Origin: Fredinandcohnia aciditolerans
GTDB taxonomy: Bacteria > Bacillota > Bacilli > Bacillales > Bacillaceae_L
DNA length: 64,000 nucleotides
Assembly (NCBI GenBank): GCA_003640645.1
Contig: QGHH01000019.1
Span: forward strand, 1-64,000
Direction: 5' to 3'
Part shown: positions 18,592 to 27,075 of the stretch, piece after piece
Layout of the letters: each line of letters starts with the position of its first letter
Numbering within the stretch: position 1 is the first letter of the stretch
Position numbers and translations under genes: made by a program
The notes under the pieces: generated by a model
Database searches by the model: none
What the model saw: only the letters and a program-made list of their open reading frames with translations
Told to the model about the DNA's origin: nothing

Positions 18592-19878
18592 TTGGAAACA
18601 AAAGTAGAAAGAACCTATGAACCTTTAGCTAATCCACCATTAACTCTAAAAGGGAAACTATCAGTAATTGGCCCAGGAATTGTTGTTGCCGCAACTGGTG
18701 TAGGAGCAGGGGACTTAATTATGGCTTCTATAGCAGGTGTTAATTACGGTTTAATGTTAATGTGGGCAGTCTTCGTAGGAGCATTAATAAAATTTGTTCT
18801 AAGTGAAGGGATTGGAAGATTGTATCTAGCGACTGGTACTACATTTCTACAAAGTTGGCATTCGTTAGGATGGGTTGCAACTTCTTATTTTGGAGGGTAT
18901 GCTATTTTATTTGGGATTATTTATGGTGTCGCAGCACCAACTGTATGTGGTATGGTTTTAGCCGCATTGTTACCTGGTACCCCTGTATGGTTAGGGGCAA
19001 TTGTATCTTCTATAGCTGGTTTTATATTGGTTTGGTTTGGGAGATATCATTTATTGGAAAAAGTCATGATGGTATTTGTTGGCTTAATGTTTATTACAGT
19101 TGTTGGATCGGCAATTATTATTTTGGCTAGTTCAAATGATGTTACGTATCAAGTAATCCCTTCTGTGCCAAAAGGTTCATTTGCGACAATACTCGGATTA
19201 ATTGGTGGGGTAGGTGGTTCGATTACATTAGCTTGTTATGGGTATTGGTTACAGGCCAAAGGCTGGAGTGGTAAGCGTTGGATGCCAACAATGAGGATAG
19301 ATAATGGCGTAGCCTATTTAGTTACTGGGATTTTTGCAGTGGCAATAATGATTATTGCAGCTGAATTATTATTCGGAACGGGCACAACAATTAATGGAAA
19401 CCAGGGACTTCTTGGACTTGCAGATGCTTATGGTGAGAGATTCGGAAATGTAGCACGTTGGATTCTATTGCTAGGATTCTATGGAGCGGTGTTTACATCA
19501 GTTTTAGGGCCTTGGCAAGGTATTTCTTATCTTTTTGCCGACTTTGTACGAATAGTACGAAATGGTGGAAAGAAGAATAACGATTTAAATCAACCAATCT
19601 CTGAAAAAGACCCCGCTTATCGCGCGTACCTTGTTTGGATGACATTCCCGCCTATGTTACTTTTGTTATTTAACGAGCCTGTTGCAATTGTTTTTATCTA
19701 CGGCATTCTTGGATCCATATTTATGCCCGCACTTTCATTAGGCCTATTATATTTATTAAACTCTAAAAAAATTGATCCTGTTTATCGTAATGGAAATGCT
19801 ACTAATCTATTTTTAGTACTTATTATTTTACTCTTTGTATACCTTGGTGGTAGTGAACTCGTGGATATGCTCTTTTAG
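18592..19878 (+). CDS. Nramp-related transporter lacking the usual metal-binding motifs
   Basis: Membrane protein of about 428 residues with 11 hydrophobic helices in the arrangement of the Nramp (SLC11) family. Canonical Nramps bind metal with DPGN in helix 1 and MPH in helix 6. Here helix 1 reads AATGVGAGDL and helix 6 reads LACYGYWLQ, so both motifs are absent, and transport of manganese or iron should not be assumed. The start is uncertain: TTG 18592, with GGGGTG 9 bases upstream, is preferred; ATG 18568 lacks an SD. The cre site upstream suggests carbon-catabolite control, which is unusual for a metal carrier and fits an organic or other substrate. Confidence 0.8.
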   Translation: METKVERTYEPLANPPLTLKGKLSVIGPGIVVAATGVGAGDLIMASIAGVNYGLMLMWAVFVGALIKFVLSEGIGRLYLATGTTFLQSWHSLGWVATSYFGGYAILFGIIYGVAAPTVCGMVLAALLPGTPVWLGAIVSSIAGFILVWFGRYHLLEKVMMVFVGLMFITVVGSAIIILASSNDVTYQVIPSVPKGSFATILGLIGGVGGSITLACYGYWLQAKGWSGKRWMPTMRIDNGVAYLVTGIFAVAIMIIAAELLFGTGTTINGNQGLLGLADAYGERFGNVARWILLLGFYGAVFTSVLGPWQGISYLFADFVRIVRNGGKKNNDLNQPISEKDPAYRAYLVWMTFPPMLLLLFNEPVAIVFIYGILGSIFMPALSLGLLYLLNSKKIDPVYRNGNATNLFLVLIILLFVYLGGSELVDMLF

Positions 19879-19913
19879 CTTATCTCATCAAAATGTTATT
19901 CCTTCCTTTCACA

Positions 19914-19949
19914 CAAAAAAAGCAAGGGGAGTGCCCCTTGCTTCTTTTT
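19914..19949. terminator. Bidirectional terminator between Nramp-related gene and serA
   Basis: AGCAAGGGG-AGTG-CCCCTTGCT is flanked by an A run on the left and a T run on the right. It can therefore stop transcription from both converging genes. Confidence 0.9.
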
Positions 19950-21147
19950 ATATTACACGTGCTGAAATGATTCCGTTAATTTGCTTGATTCTTTCTAATA
20001 TGCTAGGAACGATTTCCCCATTTACTTCATTATCAATGTCAATCATCGTATAGGCATATTCTCCACGGCTACGGTTGACCATGTCTGCGATGTTTAACTC
20101 ATAGATAGAGATAGCCGATGTGATTTGACCCACCATGTTTGGTACATTTTTATGAAAAGCTGTTACCCGTGTTTTTCCTGTATAAGGAAGAGATGCGTTT
20201 GGAAAGTTTACAGAGTTCTTAATGTTTCCAGTTTCTAAGTATTCCTTCGTCTGACGAGCTGCCATAATCGCACAGTTTTCCTCTGATTCGTTTGTAGAAG
20301 CACCAAGGTGTGGAGTGCAAATGGTATTTTTCATTTTTAACACATTTTCATTAGGAAAGTCTGTCATATACTTTCCAACGATACCATCTTCAAGTGCCAC
20401 TGCCATATCGATTTCGTTAACAAGTTCTCCGCGTGAGAAGTTAATAATATGAACGCCTGGCTTCATAATGCTGAATGTCTGTTTATTAAACATTTCTTTA
20501 GTGTCTTTGGTTAAAGGTACATGAACGGTAATATAGTCAGACTCAGCAAAAAGCTGTTCAAGTGACATGGCACGCTGAACATTACGTGATAAGTTCCAAG
20601 CCGTATCAACTGAGATAAAAGGGTCAAACCCGATAACATCCATATCTAAATCAAGAGCATCGTTTGCAACAAGTGCACCGATTGCACCTAAACCGATAAC
20701 TCCGAGTGTTTTACCCTTGATTTCTTTCCCAACGAATTGCTTTTTCCCTTTTTCAACAAGCTGAGGTATTTGCTCACCTTTATCTTCTAATGTCTTTGTC
20801 CAAGCAATCCCTGAAAAAACATTACGGGATGTAGCCATTAATGCAGTTAAAACCATTTCTTTTACTGCGTTTGCATTTGCACCTGGTGTATTGAAAACTA
20901 CAATACCTTTCTCCGTGCATTTTTGGATGGGGATATTGTTAACACCAACACCAGCTCGTGCAATTGCTTTTAAGTTATCGCCAAACTCAAGGTCATGCAT
21001 ATCGAAGCTACGAACAACAATTGCATCTGGGTTCTCACTTTGATCATCAATTACAAAACGGTCATTTTTGAACACCTTTAGCCCGCTTTCAGCAATATTA
21101 TTTAATGTTTTAACCGTTTTAACCTGATTTTCAATCAGTGTGCTCAT
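19948..21147 (-). CDS. serA: D-3-phosphoglycerate dehydrogenase
   Basis: First enzyme of serine synthesis: oxidises 3-phosphoglycerate to 3-phosphohydroxypyruvate with NAD. The 399-residue protein has the D-isomer hydroxyacid dehydrogenase fold: NAD-binding GVIGLGAIGALVAND (about 150-165), arginine loop NFSRGELVNE, a Glu in the following segment, and TPHLGAST with the catalytic His. A C-terminal ACT-type domain (about 320-399) ends in INGIISARVI. GTGAGGTAG precedes the ATG. It is transcribed behind a ZTP riboswitch and its own promoter. Confidence 0.93.
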   Translation of the reverse strand: MSTLIENQVKTVKTLNNIAESGLKVFKNDRFVIDDQSENPDAIVVRSFDMHDLEFGDNLKAIARAGVGVNNIPIQKCTEKGIVVFNTPGANANAVKEMVLTALMATSRNVFSGIAWTKTLEDKGEQIPQLVEKGKKQFVGKEIKGKTLGVIGLGAIGALVANDALDLDMDVIGFDPFISVDTAWNLSRNVQRAMSLEQLFAESDYITVHVPLTKDTKEMFNKQTFSIMKPGVHIINFSRGELVNEIDMAVALEDGIVGKYMTDFPNENVLKMKNTICTPHLGASTNESEENCAIMAARQTKEYLETGNIKNSVNFPNASLPYTGKTRVTAFHKNVPNMVGQITSAISIYELNIADMVNRSRGEYAYTMIDIDNEVNGEIVPSILERIKQINGIISARVI

Positions 21148-21245
21148 CTCGACTACCTCACTTTTGATTTAAATTTTAGTGACAAACTATTAGTATACAA
21201 ATTTATGAATCTGGTCTGCTTATATTTGGTGGTTCGCCTAAAGAT

Positions 21246-21351
21246 AAACAGAAAGAGGCAAGGGACTTTCCCTTACCTCTGCCCAGGCGAACGGCTCCGA
21301 CACTATATGCTCCCTCGCGGTTTATCCGCGTGCGCCAGTCACATATAGCCT
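21246..21351 (-). ncRNA. ZTP (pfl) riboswitch with terminator, upstream of serA
   Basis: On the minus strand the aptamer shows the two conserved blocks of the pfl/ZTP class: TGACTGGCGCACGCGG...CCGCGAGGGAGC, then GCCG..CGCCTGGGC. A helix CTATATG/CATATAG flanks the first block. It is followed directly by a terminator hairpin, AGAGGTAAGGGA/TCCCTTGCCTCT, with a T-rich tail, 100 bp before serA. ZTP accumulates when 10-formyl-tetrahydrofolate runs short. Since serine is the main one-carbon donor, switching serA on by ZTP is logical. The class is assigned by the conserved bases, without a covariance search. Confidence 0.85.
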
Positions 21352-21366
21352 TTTTGATTTGTAAGT

Positions 21367-21395
21367 ATGATACCAAGTTTTTTGATATATTTCAA
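21367..21395 (-). promoter_or_regulatory. Promoter of serA
   Basis: On the minus strand TTGAAA, a 17-bp spacer and TATCAT lie just upstream of the riboswitch. Confidence 0.75.
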
Positions 21396-21489
21396 GTTTT
21401 AATTAATTAAAATTTTTAGACGATGGACTTGCGAATGCTTCATGCGCAAGTATATTTAATAACCCGCTAGAAGTATCACATTTGAACGG

Positions 21490-22164
21490 TTAATCTTTCT
21501 TCAAACGCGATGCCAAACTATTGCCTAGTGATTGCAGTCCTTGTACTAAGATTATAAGTAATATGACGGTTATATACATAACGTCCACTTCATAACGAAG
21601 GTGGCCGTAGCGGTATGCGAGATCTCCTAGTCCACCTCCGCCAACTAACCCTGCCATTGCCGATGCACCAATTAGACCGATGGTCGCAATGGTTAAACCA
21701 AGAATAATGGATGAACGGGATTCTCTTACAAGCACATGCCATATGATGTGCCGTGTTTTTATTCCCATTGCTTCATAAGCTTCCAATACTCCACGGTCAA
21801 CTTCTAATAGAGCTGTTTCCATTAATCTGGCAATGTATGGAGCTGTATACACAACTAATGGAACAATTACACCTTTAACGCCAATTGATGTCCCAACAAT
21901 TAGCTTTGTAAAAGGAAGGATAAAGAACAATAAGATGATAAATGGGACAGAACGAATAATATTTATAATGGCGTTTAAAATTTGATATACATACTTATTA
22001 GCTAAGGCCTTTTCTGGTCTTGTTAAAACAAGCAATATTCCCAATGGCAGACCAATTAATACGGAAATCCCTAGCGCAATTCCAACCATTTGAAAGGTTT
22101 GGAGAGTAGCTTCCCAAAGATCACTTCCCCAAAGCTCAAGAAATTCTTCTATTCTTGTTTTCAC
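21490..22164 (-). CDS. metI: Methionine ABC transporter permease
   Basis: Permease of the methionine importer, 224 residues, five helices. The cytoplasmic coupling segment EAYEAMGIKTRHIIWHVLV (EAA loop) contacts the ATPase. The start codon is GTG, with AAGGAGTGAG upstream; it overlaps the end of metN by 29 bases, so translation is probably coupled. It is the last gene of the SAM-riboswitch operon, which also encodes the ATPase and binding protein. No good terminator was seen directly after it. Confidence 0.93.
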   Translation of the reverse strand: MKTRIEEFLELWGSDLWEATLQTFQMVGIALGISVLIGLPLGILLVLTRPEKALANKYVYQILNAIINIIRSVPFIILLFFILPFTKLIVGTSIGVKGVIVPLVVYTAPYIARLMETALLEVDRGVLEAYEAMGIKTRHIIWHVLVRESRSSIILGLTIATIGLIGASAMAGLVGGGGLGDLAYRYGHLRYEVDVMYITVILLIILVQGLQSLGNSLASRLKKD

Positions 22165-23176
22165 TTACTCTCACTCCTTCCACATGTACTTGTTGTTGTT
22201 CTAAGAAGTTTAGGGCACTTTCAATCTCAGCCGTGTCACCCTTTAAGTGAATCAAAAGCTGTCCAAAGTTTTCTTCCTTTAAGCGGGTGATGCTTCCCGA
22301 TAAGATGTTTGGATAAACATCAAATTTCTTACTAACTAAAGCTAATGCAGGTTCACCTGAAGATTCTCCAAAGAAGGAAAGGGTGACTACTTGGCCAGTT
22401 TCATTTAAAGTAGCTAGTATTTCATCCGGTATCTTATGTGAAAATAAACTATTAACAAATCTTTTTGTTGTATGATGCTGCGGGGAAGTGAAAATCTCTC
22501 TCGTTGTTCCTTCTTCAATAACTTCTCCATCTTCCATAACAGCAACCCGATCACATATACGTTGGATGACATTCATCTCATGAGTAATAAGTAAAATGGT
22601 GATCCCTAGTTCTTTGTTAATTTTTAATAATAATTCCAAAATTGCTTCTGTTGTATCTGGATCAAGAGCACTTGTCGCCTCATCACTCAAAAGAATCTCT
22701 GGTTCATGGGCTAATGCACGTGCAATCGCTACTCTTTGCTTTTGTCCACCTGATAGCTCAGAAGGGTAGGCATGATGCTTTTCCTCGAGGCCAACAATAT
22801 TTAAATATTTTGTAACCCGGGCCTCGACTTCCTGCTTACCTAAGCCAGTAAGTTTTAATGGAAGTGCAATGTTTTCATATACGGTTGCTGTTTTTAAAAG
22901 ATTAAAGCCTTGGAAAATCATCCCGATTTGTCCCCGTGCTTCACGGAGTTTTCCATTTGAGAGCTTTGTCAAATCTACATTATTTACGATTACAGAACCT
23001 GAATCAGGCTTTTCTAAAAGATTCACACTTCGGATAAGGGTACTTTTCCCTGCACCGCTGTAACCAATCACACCATATATCTCCCCCTTTTTTACAGAAA
23101 TGGAAACATTCTTTAACGCGTGAATTGAACCTTGTTTAGCTGTAAAAGTCTTTGAGATTCCCACTAGTTCAATCAT
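22136..23176 (-). CDS. metN: Methionine ABC transporter ATP-binding protein
   Basis: ATPase of 346 residues powering methionine import. Walker A GYSGAGKST (about 38-46), signature LSGGQKQRVAIARAL, Walker B ILLSDEATSALD and switch LLITHEMNV are all intact. A C-terminal NIL domain (about 260-340) is present, which in the E. coli homologue binds methionine and inhibits transport. It lies between metQ and metI. The 117-bp gap to metQ holds a strong hairpin that may set the ratio of binding protein to membrane components. Confidence 0.95.
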   Translation of the reverse strand: MIELVGISKTFTAKQGSIHALKNVSISVKKGEIYGVIGYSGAGKSTLIRSVNLLEKPDSGSVIVNNVDLTKLSNGKLREARGQIGMIFQGFNLLKTATVYENIALPLKLTGLGKQEVEARVTKYLNIVGLEEKHHAYPSELSGGQKQRVAIARALAHEPEILLSDEATSALDPDTTEAILELLLKINKELGITILLITHEMNVIQRICDRVAVMEDGEVIEEGTTREIFTSPQHHTTKRFVNSLFSHKIPDEILATLNETGQVVTLSFFGESSGEPALALVSKKFDVYPNILSGSITRLKEENFGQLLIHLKGDTAEIESALNFLEQQQVHVEGVRVSENKNRRIS

Positions 23177-23245
23177 TTGTAAAACTCCCTTCCGAGCTGG
23201 TATACACCTTCACTTTTTTAATAATGATTTGCAGTTGGCGTTTAA

Positions 23246-23283
23246 AGGAGGACGCAGTATAAAAAGGGTTACCACGTCCTCCT
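23246..23283 (-). other. Intercistronic hairpin between metQ and metN
   Basis: AGGAGGACG and CGTCCTCCT form a perfect 9-bp inverted repeat in the operon gap. Hairpins after binding-protein genes often stabilise the upstream message or cause partial termination; that role is inferred. Confidence 0.65.
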
Positions 23284-23293
23284 GTAGCTTTTT

Positions 23294-24127
23294 TTACCAA
23301 GATGGAATAACAGATCCTTTGAATTCTTCTTCAACGAATTTAGCAATTTCCTCACTGCGATAAATATCCGCTAATTTCGTTAAAACTTCATCATCTTTGT
23401 TTTCAGTTCTTACTGCAGCATGGTTCACATATGGAGAATCCTTAGGTTCAATAAATATGGCATCCTCGGATGGTGTAAAACCTGCTTCAATAGCAAAGTT
23501 CGTATTTATAGCTGCTGCATCAAGTTCTTCCAGTTGACGTGCGATTTGTGCAGAGTCAAGTTCAATGAACTCATAATTATTTTTATTTTCCACAATATCC
23601 TTTACAGTTGAATTGATTCCAGTATCTGGATTCAGTTTAATAAATCCAGCTTTTTCAAATAGAAGTAGTGCACGTCCGCTGTTTGTAGGGTCACTAGGTA
23701 GTCCAATTTTAGCACCGTCTTTTAGCTCTGAAACATCCTTCACCTTTAATGAATAAACACCCATTGGGAATGTAACAGTATCAAACGATTTTATAAGGTC
23801 CAAATTACGGTCTTCTTTAAATGCATTAAAGTACGGCTCAGTTTGGAAGATGTTTAAATCAAGCTCTTCTTCATCCAAAGCAATATTTGGCATAACATAG
23901 TCGGTAAAGACTTTTATTTCAATATTTAGGTTTTCTTTTTCAGCAAGTTCTTTTACCTTTTCAAGAATTTGTTCGTGAGGGCCTGCAGTTACACCAATAA
24001 CCAGCTTTTCGTCACTATATAAACCTTCTGCTTTTTCGTCCTTTGAACCACTTGAACTACTTTCACCACAGGCTGCAAGAACCGAGATAACTAAAACTAA
24101 TAAACTAGCTAATAACCACTTTTTCAT
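23294..24127 (-). CDS. metQ: Methionine-binding lipoprotein
   Basis: Membrane-anchored binding protein of 277 residues for the methionine importer (NlpA/MetQ family). It has a lipoprotein signal with lipobox LAAC (Cys20), then a Ser/Gly-rich linker, and a mature domain beginning LVIGVTAGPHEQILEKV. Family segments FQTEPYFNAF and GLPSDPTNSGRALLL are present. It is the second gene of the SAM-I riboswitch operon, 63 bp after the dehydrogenase gene. The gene order metQ-metN-metI differs from B. subtilis metN-metP-metQ. Confidence 0.94.
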   Translation of the reverse strand: MKKWLLASLLVLVISVLAACGESSSSGSKDEKAEGLYSDEKLVIGVTAGPHEQILEKVKELAEKENLNIEIKVFTDYVMPNIALDEEELDLNIFQTEPYFNAFKEDRNLDLIKSFDTVTFPMGVYSLKVKDVSELKDGAKIGLPSDPTNSGRALLLFEKAGFIKLNPDTGINSTVKDIVENKNNYEFIELDSAQIARQLEELDAAAINTNFAIEAGFTPSEDAIFIEPKDSPYVNHAAVRTENKDDEVLTKLADIYRSEEIAKFVEEEFKGSVIPSW

Positions 24128-24190
24128 GTTTATTCCTCTTTTCGTATTATGTTAATATTATGGCGTGTATTTTTACTTATTCTGTTTCTA

Positions 24191-25300
24191 TCAATTGACT
24201 CTAGAGAAAGTAAGATTTTCCACCTTACTTATTGCTGATAATAGTGCATCCTTTGAAATAGTTATATCCATAAAATGAATAGATTCTTGTGGGAGAGTTG
24301 CCTTTTTAATTATTGCTTCCAAAAGAGTTTTGTTTTCCGGATCAATATTTAAGTCTTTTAAATTTACTGGAAGTCCCCATTCATGATAATAGCTTGATAG
24401 TCTTAAAAGCTCTTGTTCTTTATTTTCTAGAGCTAGCTGGACCAGAGTTCCATATGCAACAAGCTCACCATGTAAAAAGTTTTTAGCTTGGTTTGCTTCA
24501 GTAAGGCCATTATGAATGGAATGTGCTCCTGCTACTCTTCCTGCCTTTCCACCGAAGCCACCGACCATACCACCAGTCATAATAATGGCCTCAATTACTC
24601 TAACCAGTTCATCAGAGACACTTCCTTCAGAGGCAGATTGAATAGCTGCTGTGGCATCCTGTAGTAGAACATCTCTGCAAATAGATGCTGAGAACTTTGA
24701 AACCTTTAGCCAAACCGGTAGCTCTTGATTTTTGAAAAACGCAGAAATTAATGCCTCTGCTTCGTAATACTTCGCTAGTGTATCACCAATTCCTGCTCGT
24801 AGGTACTTTACTGGAGCTAAGGCAATAACAGCAGGCTCAATAAGTACTAAAGTATTGGCAAGAGGGAATTCAGTATAGTGTGTAAAAACTCCATTTTGGT
24901 CATAAAACACACTAAGTGGAGTCCATGCCGCACATGTGGATGCAATACTTGGAATCAATATTGATTTTATACCTGCATTAATTGCTGAAGCCTTCGCAGT
25001 GTCTAGTGCAGTTCCGCCTCCGATGCCAATAACTGCATCAACTGAGTTTACTGATAGCTGATTAGTAATACTTTCAACCTTTTCTATAGTGCAGTGACCC
25101 TCAATGAAAGTAAAGCTCGAAATAGGGGAATTGGTTATTTTCTCAGGCAAATAGGTGGATACTGCATTCCAGGCCTTCTTACCGCATACTATATGAATTT
25201 TTTGAACCTTTAACTCAGATAAAAGGGTTTCTAGTTCCTTAAGGATCCCTTCACCAATTCTAAAATGACCGGGTGCTCCTTTTACTGTTTGTGTTGACAT
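24191..25300 (-). CDS. Iron-containing alcohol dehydrogenase family protein (hydroxyacid/glycerol dehydrogenase type)
   Basis: NAD(P)-dependent dehydrogenase of about 369 residues, group III alcohol dehydrogenase fold. GIGGGTALDTAKA (about 90-102) binds the nucleotide phosphates. Metal ligands are expected in GIGDTLAKYYEA (Asp), GAHSIHNGL (His) and NFLHGELVAYG (His). The ATG at 25300 has GGAGGG 7 bases upstream; the ATG at 25309 is too close to it. It resembles glycerol dehydrogenases and E. coli HcxA (YbdH), a 2-oxoacid reductase. As first gene after a SAM-I riboswitch and before metQNI, it may reduce a methionine-derived oxoacid such as 4-methylthio-2-oxobutanoate; this is inference from context. 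Confidence 0.8.
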   Translation of the reverse strand: MSTQTVKGAPGHFRIGEGILKELETLLSELKVQKIHIVCGKKAWNAVSTYLPEKITNSPISSFTFIEGHCTIEKVESITNQLSVNSVDAVIGIGGGTALDTAKASAINAGIKSILIPSIASTCAAWTPLSVFYDQNGVFTHYTEFPLANTLVLIEPAVIALAPVKYLRAGIGDTLAKYYEAEALISAFFKNQELPVWLKVSKFSASICRDVLLQDATAAIQSASEGSVSDELVRVIEAIIMTGGMVGGFGGKAGRVAGAHSIHNGLTEANQAKNFLHGELVAYGTLVQLALENKEQELLRLSSYYHEWGLPVNLKDLNIDPENKTLLEAIIKKATLPQESIHFMDITISKDALLSAISKVENLTFSRVN

Positions 25301-25341
25301 ATAATTCATCCCTCCATTCTTTTAAGTAATTTACCAGATAA

Positions 25342-25513
25342 TAAAAAATGCCTCTCATAAAGAGAGGCATGGATATACTTTAGAAGTAGCACCTCTCTCA
25401 TTTTTCAAAATACATTGTATTTTGCAGGATTTAGCACCTGTTCATGTCTTCGTGTAACATGAATGGTTGCCGGGCTTCACAGGGCCAGTCCCTCAGCCGC
25501 TCTTAATAAGAGA
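25342..25513 (-). ncRNA. SAM-I (S-box) riboswitch
   Basis: On the minus strand the conserved S-box core is present: CTCTTATTAAGAGCGG, CTGAGGGA, CTGGCCCTGTGAAGCCCGG, CAACC and GGTGCTAAATCC. The closing arm ATGAGAG belongs to P1. GAGAGAGGTGC next to it can take part in an antiterminator. The terminator GCCTCTC-TTTAT-GAGAGGC followed by a T run lies at 25342-25370, about 40 bp before the dehydrogenase gene. High SAM should end transcription before the dehydrogenase-metQ-metN-metI operon. Confidence 0.95.
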
Positions 25514-25536
25514 TTGTTATGAAATTTATTATTTAG

Positions 25537-25565
25537 ATATTAAACTTGTTTAAAAGGTAAGTCAA
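25537..25565 (-). promoter_or_regulatory. Promoter of the SAM-riboswitch operon
   Basis: On the minus strand TTGACT, a 17-bp spacer and TAATAT lie just upstream of the S-box leader. Confidence 0.8.
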
Positions 25566-25658
25566 TCTTTTTTTTCTAAATTGTCAAAATTCCAATTGAC
25601 TACCCCATTTTTAAGTAGTAGGGTAATTACAATAAATATGGAAAGAAGGCTTTATACA

Positions 25659-26801
25659 ATGAATATATCAAAAGTGAAAGATGCGTACATAGAGAATATT
25701 GTGAAGGATGAATATTTTCCGGTCTCCTATGTGGAATTAGAGGAGGAGGCAAAAAAGAAAATGTCTGCTGGAGGCTTTGGGTATGTTCGTTCAGGAGCAG
25801 GTGGCGAAGTGACCTTGAGGCAAAACCAAGAAACATTTAACAAGTATTCCATAGTACCAAGGATTTTACGGGATGTATCAAATATTGATACAAGCATCAC
25901 CTTGTTCGGAAAAACATACCCCCATCCTTTTTTACTTGCCCCGGTTGGAATGTTAAAGCTGGCACATGAAGAGGCAGAATTGGCAGTGTCAAAAGCAGCC
26001 GCTGCTTGTCATGTGCCTTTTGTCCAAAGCACCGTTTCAAGTTATTCGATTGAAGATGTAGCAAAGGTATCCGGTAATAGCTCAAAATGGTTTCAACTTT
26101 ATTGGTCAAATAATAAGGAGATTTCCTTTAATATGGTTAAACGAGCAGAGGAGGCGGGTTACGAAGCAATTGTTTTAACTGTTGATACAGTTATGATGGG
26201 CTGGAGAGAAGAAGATATGAAGAATCGTTTTTCACCATTAAAGCTTGGGGTAGGGAAAGCGAATTATGAACAGGATTCGGTATTCTTATCCTCTCTAGAT
26301 AGTCAAGATTTAGAGTCTATTATTCAAGGAATCTTAGATAATATTCACCATCCTTCACTTAACTGGACTCATGTCGCTGAATTAAAGGAACGGACCTCAT
26401 TGCCAATTTTAATAAAGGGGATTCTTAGTTCGGATGATGCGAGACTTGCGGTTAAAAATGGTGTAGATGGAGTTATTGTTTCCAATCATGGAGGTAGGCA
26501 GCTTGATGGTGTGATTTCAGCCATTGATGCATTGCCACTTATAGTGGAAGAGGTAAAGGGTGAAATTCCTGTCTTATTTGATAGTGGAATTCGACGAGGT
26601 TCTGATATTGTTAAGGCACTTGCGTTAGGGGCGGATGCGGTCTTTATTGGCAGACCGTTTGTATATGGACTTGCAGCTGCAGGACAGAAAGGTGTAGAGA
26701 AGGTGCTTGGCAACTTTATTCAAGATACAAAGGTTTCCATCGCATTGGCTGGTGCATCTAGTGTAAAAGACCTTAAAACACTCAGACTAATTAAATCATA
26801 A
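25659..26801 (+). CDS. FMN-dependent alpha-hydroxy-acid oxidase (lactate oxidase/monooxygenase type)
   Basis: TIM-barrel flavoprotein of 380 residues that oxidises an L-2-hydroxy acid, most likely lactate. Family blocks: FLLAPVGMLKLAHEEAE near residue 95, QLYWSNN, ILTVDTV-like VLTVDTVMMGWRE, ILIKGIL (Lys), SNHGGRQLDG with the catalytic His-Gly-Gly-Arg, DSGIRRGSDIVKALALGA and FIGRPFVYGLA for FMN phosphate. The ATG at 25659 is taken because AGAAGG precedes it; upstream in-frame ATG codons lack an SD. Lactate oxidase and lactate 2-monooxygenase cannot be told apart by eye. It is divergent from the SAM-riboswitch operon. Confidence 0.85.
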   Translation: MNISKVKDAYIENIVKDEYFPVSYVELEEEAKKKMSAGGFGYVRSGAGGEVTLRQNQETFNKYSIVPRILRDVSNIDTSITLFGKTYPHPFLLAPVGMLKLAHEEAELAVSKAAAACHVPFVQSTVSSYSIEDVAKVSGNSSKWFQLYWSNNKEISFNMVKRAEEAGYEAIVLTVDTVMMGWREEDMKNRFSPLKLGVGKANYEQDSVFLSSLDSQDLESIIQGILDNIHHPSLNWTHVAELKERTSLPILIKGILSSDDARLAVKNGVDGVIVSNHGGRQLDGVISAIDALPLIVEEVKGEIPVLFDSGIRRGSDIVKALALGADAVFIGRPFVYGLAAAGQKGVEKVLGNFIQDTKVSIALAGASSVKDLKTLRLIKS

Positions 26802-26839
26802 TTTTGGAAGTTGCTAGAGTGAGAATAACATTGGGTTTA

Positions 26840-26951
26840 ATGAAGACGTTTAGTCCACCGTACTGAGTTAAATAGGTCTTCATAAGGCGTAATGAAGGGA
26901 GCTTTGTCTGCGATTCCCGGCAGAAGAGGTCTTCATCGATGCCATGAAGAC
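26840..26951. repeat. Alternating inverted repeats ATGAAGAC/GTCTTCAT
   Basis: Between convergent genes, ATGAAGAC (26840) and GTCTTCAT (26876) are followed by ATGAAG (26892), GTCTTCAT (26929) and ATGAAGAC (26944). The last pair, with loop CGATGCC and four T after it, can act as a terminator for the oxidase gene. The other pairings are mutually exclusive alternatives. Confidence 0.6.
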
Positions 26952-27075
26952 CATTTTATCCCCAATGCCAATCTGTTTTGTCATTCAAACTATTAAAATA
27001 TATTCAGTCCCATTTACACCGTTTAGCCTGTTACAGATTAGACCAAAAAACTTCTCGTGTAAAACCCGGTGGAAT

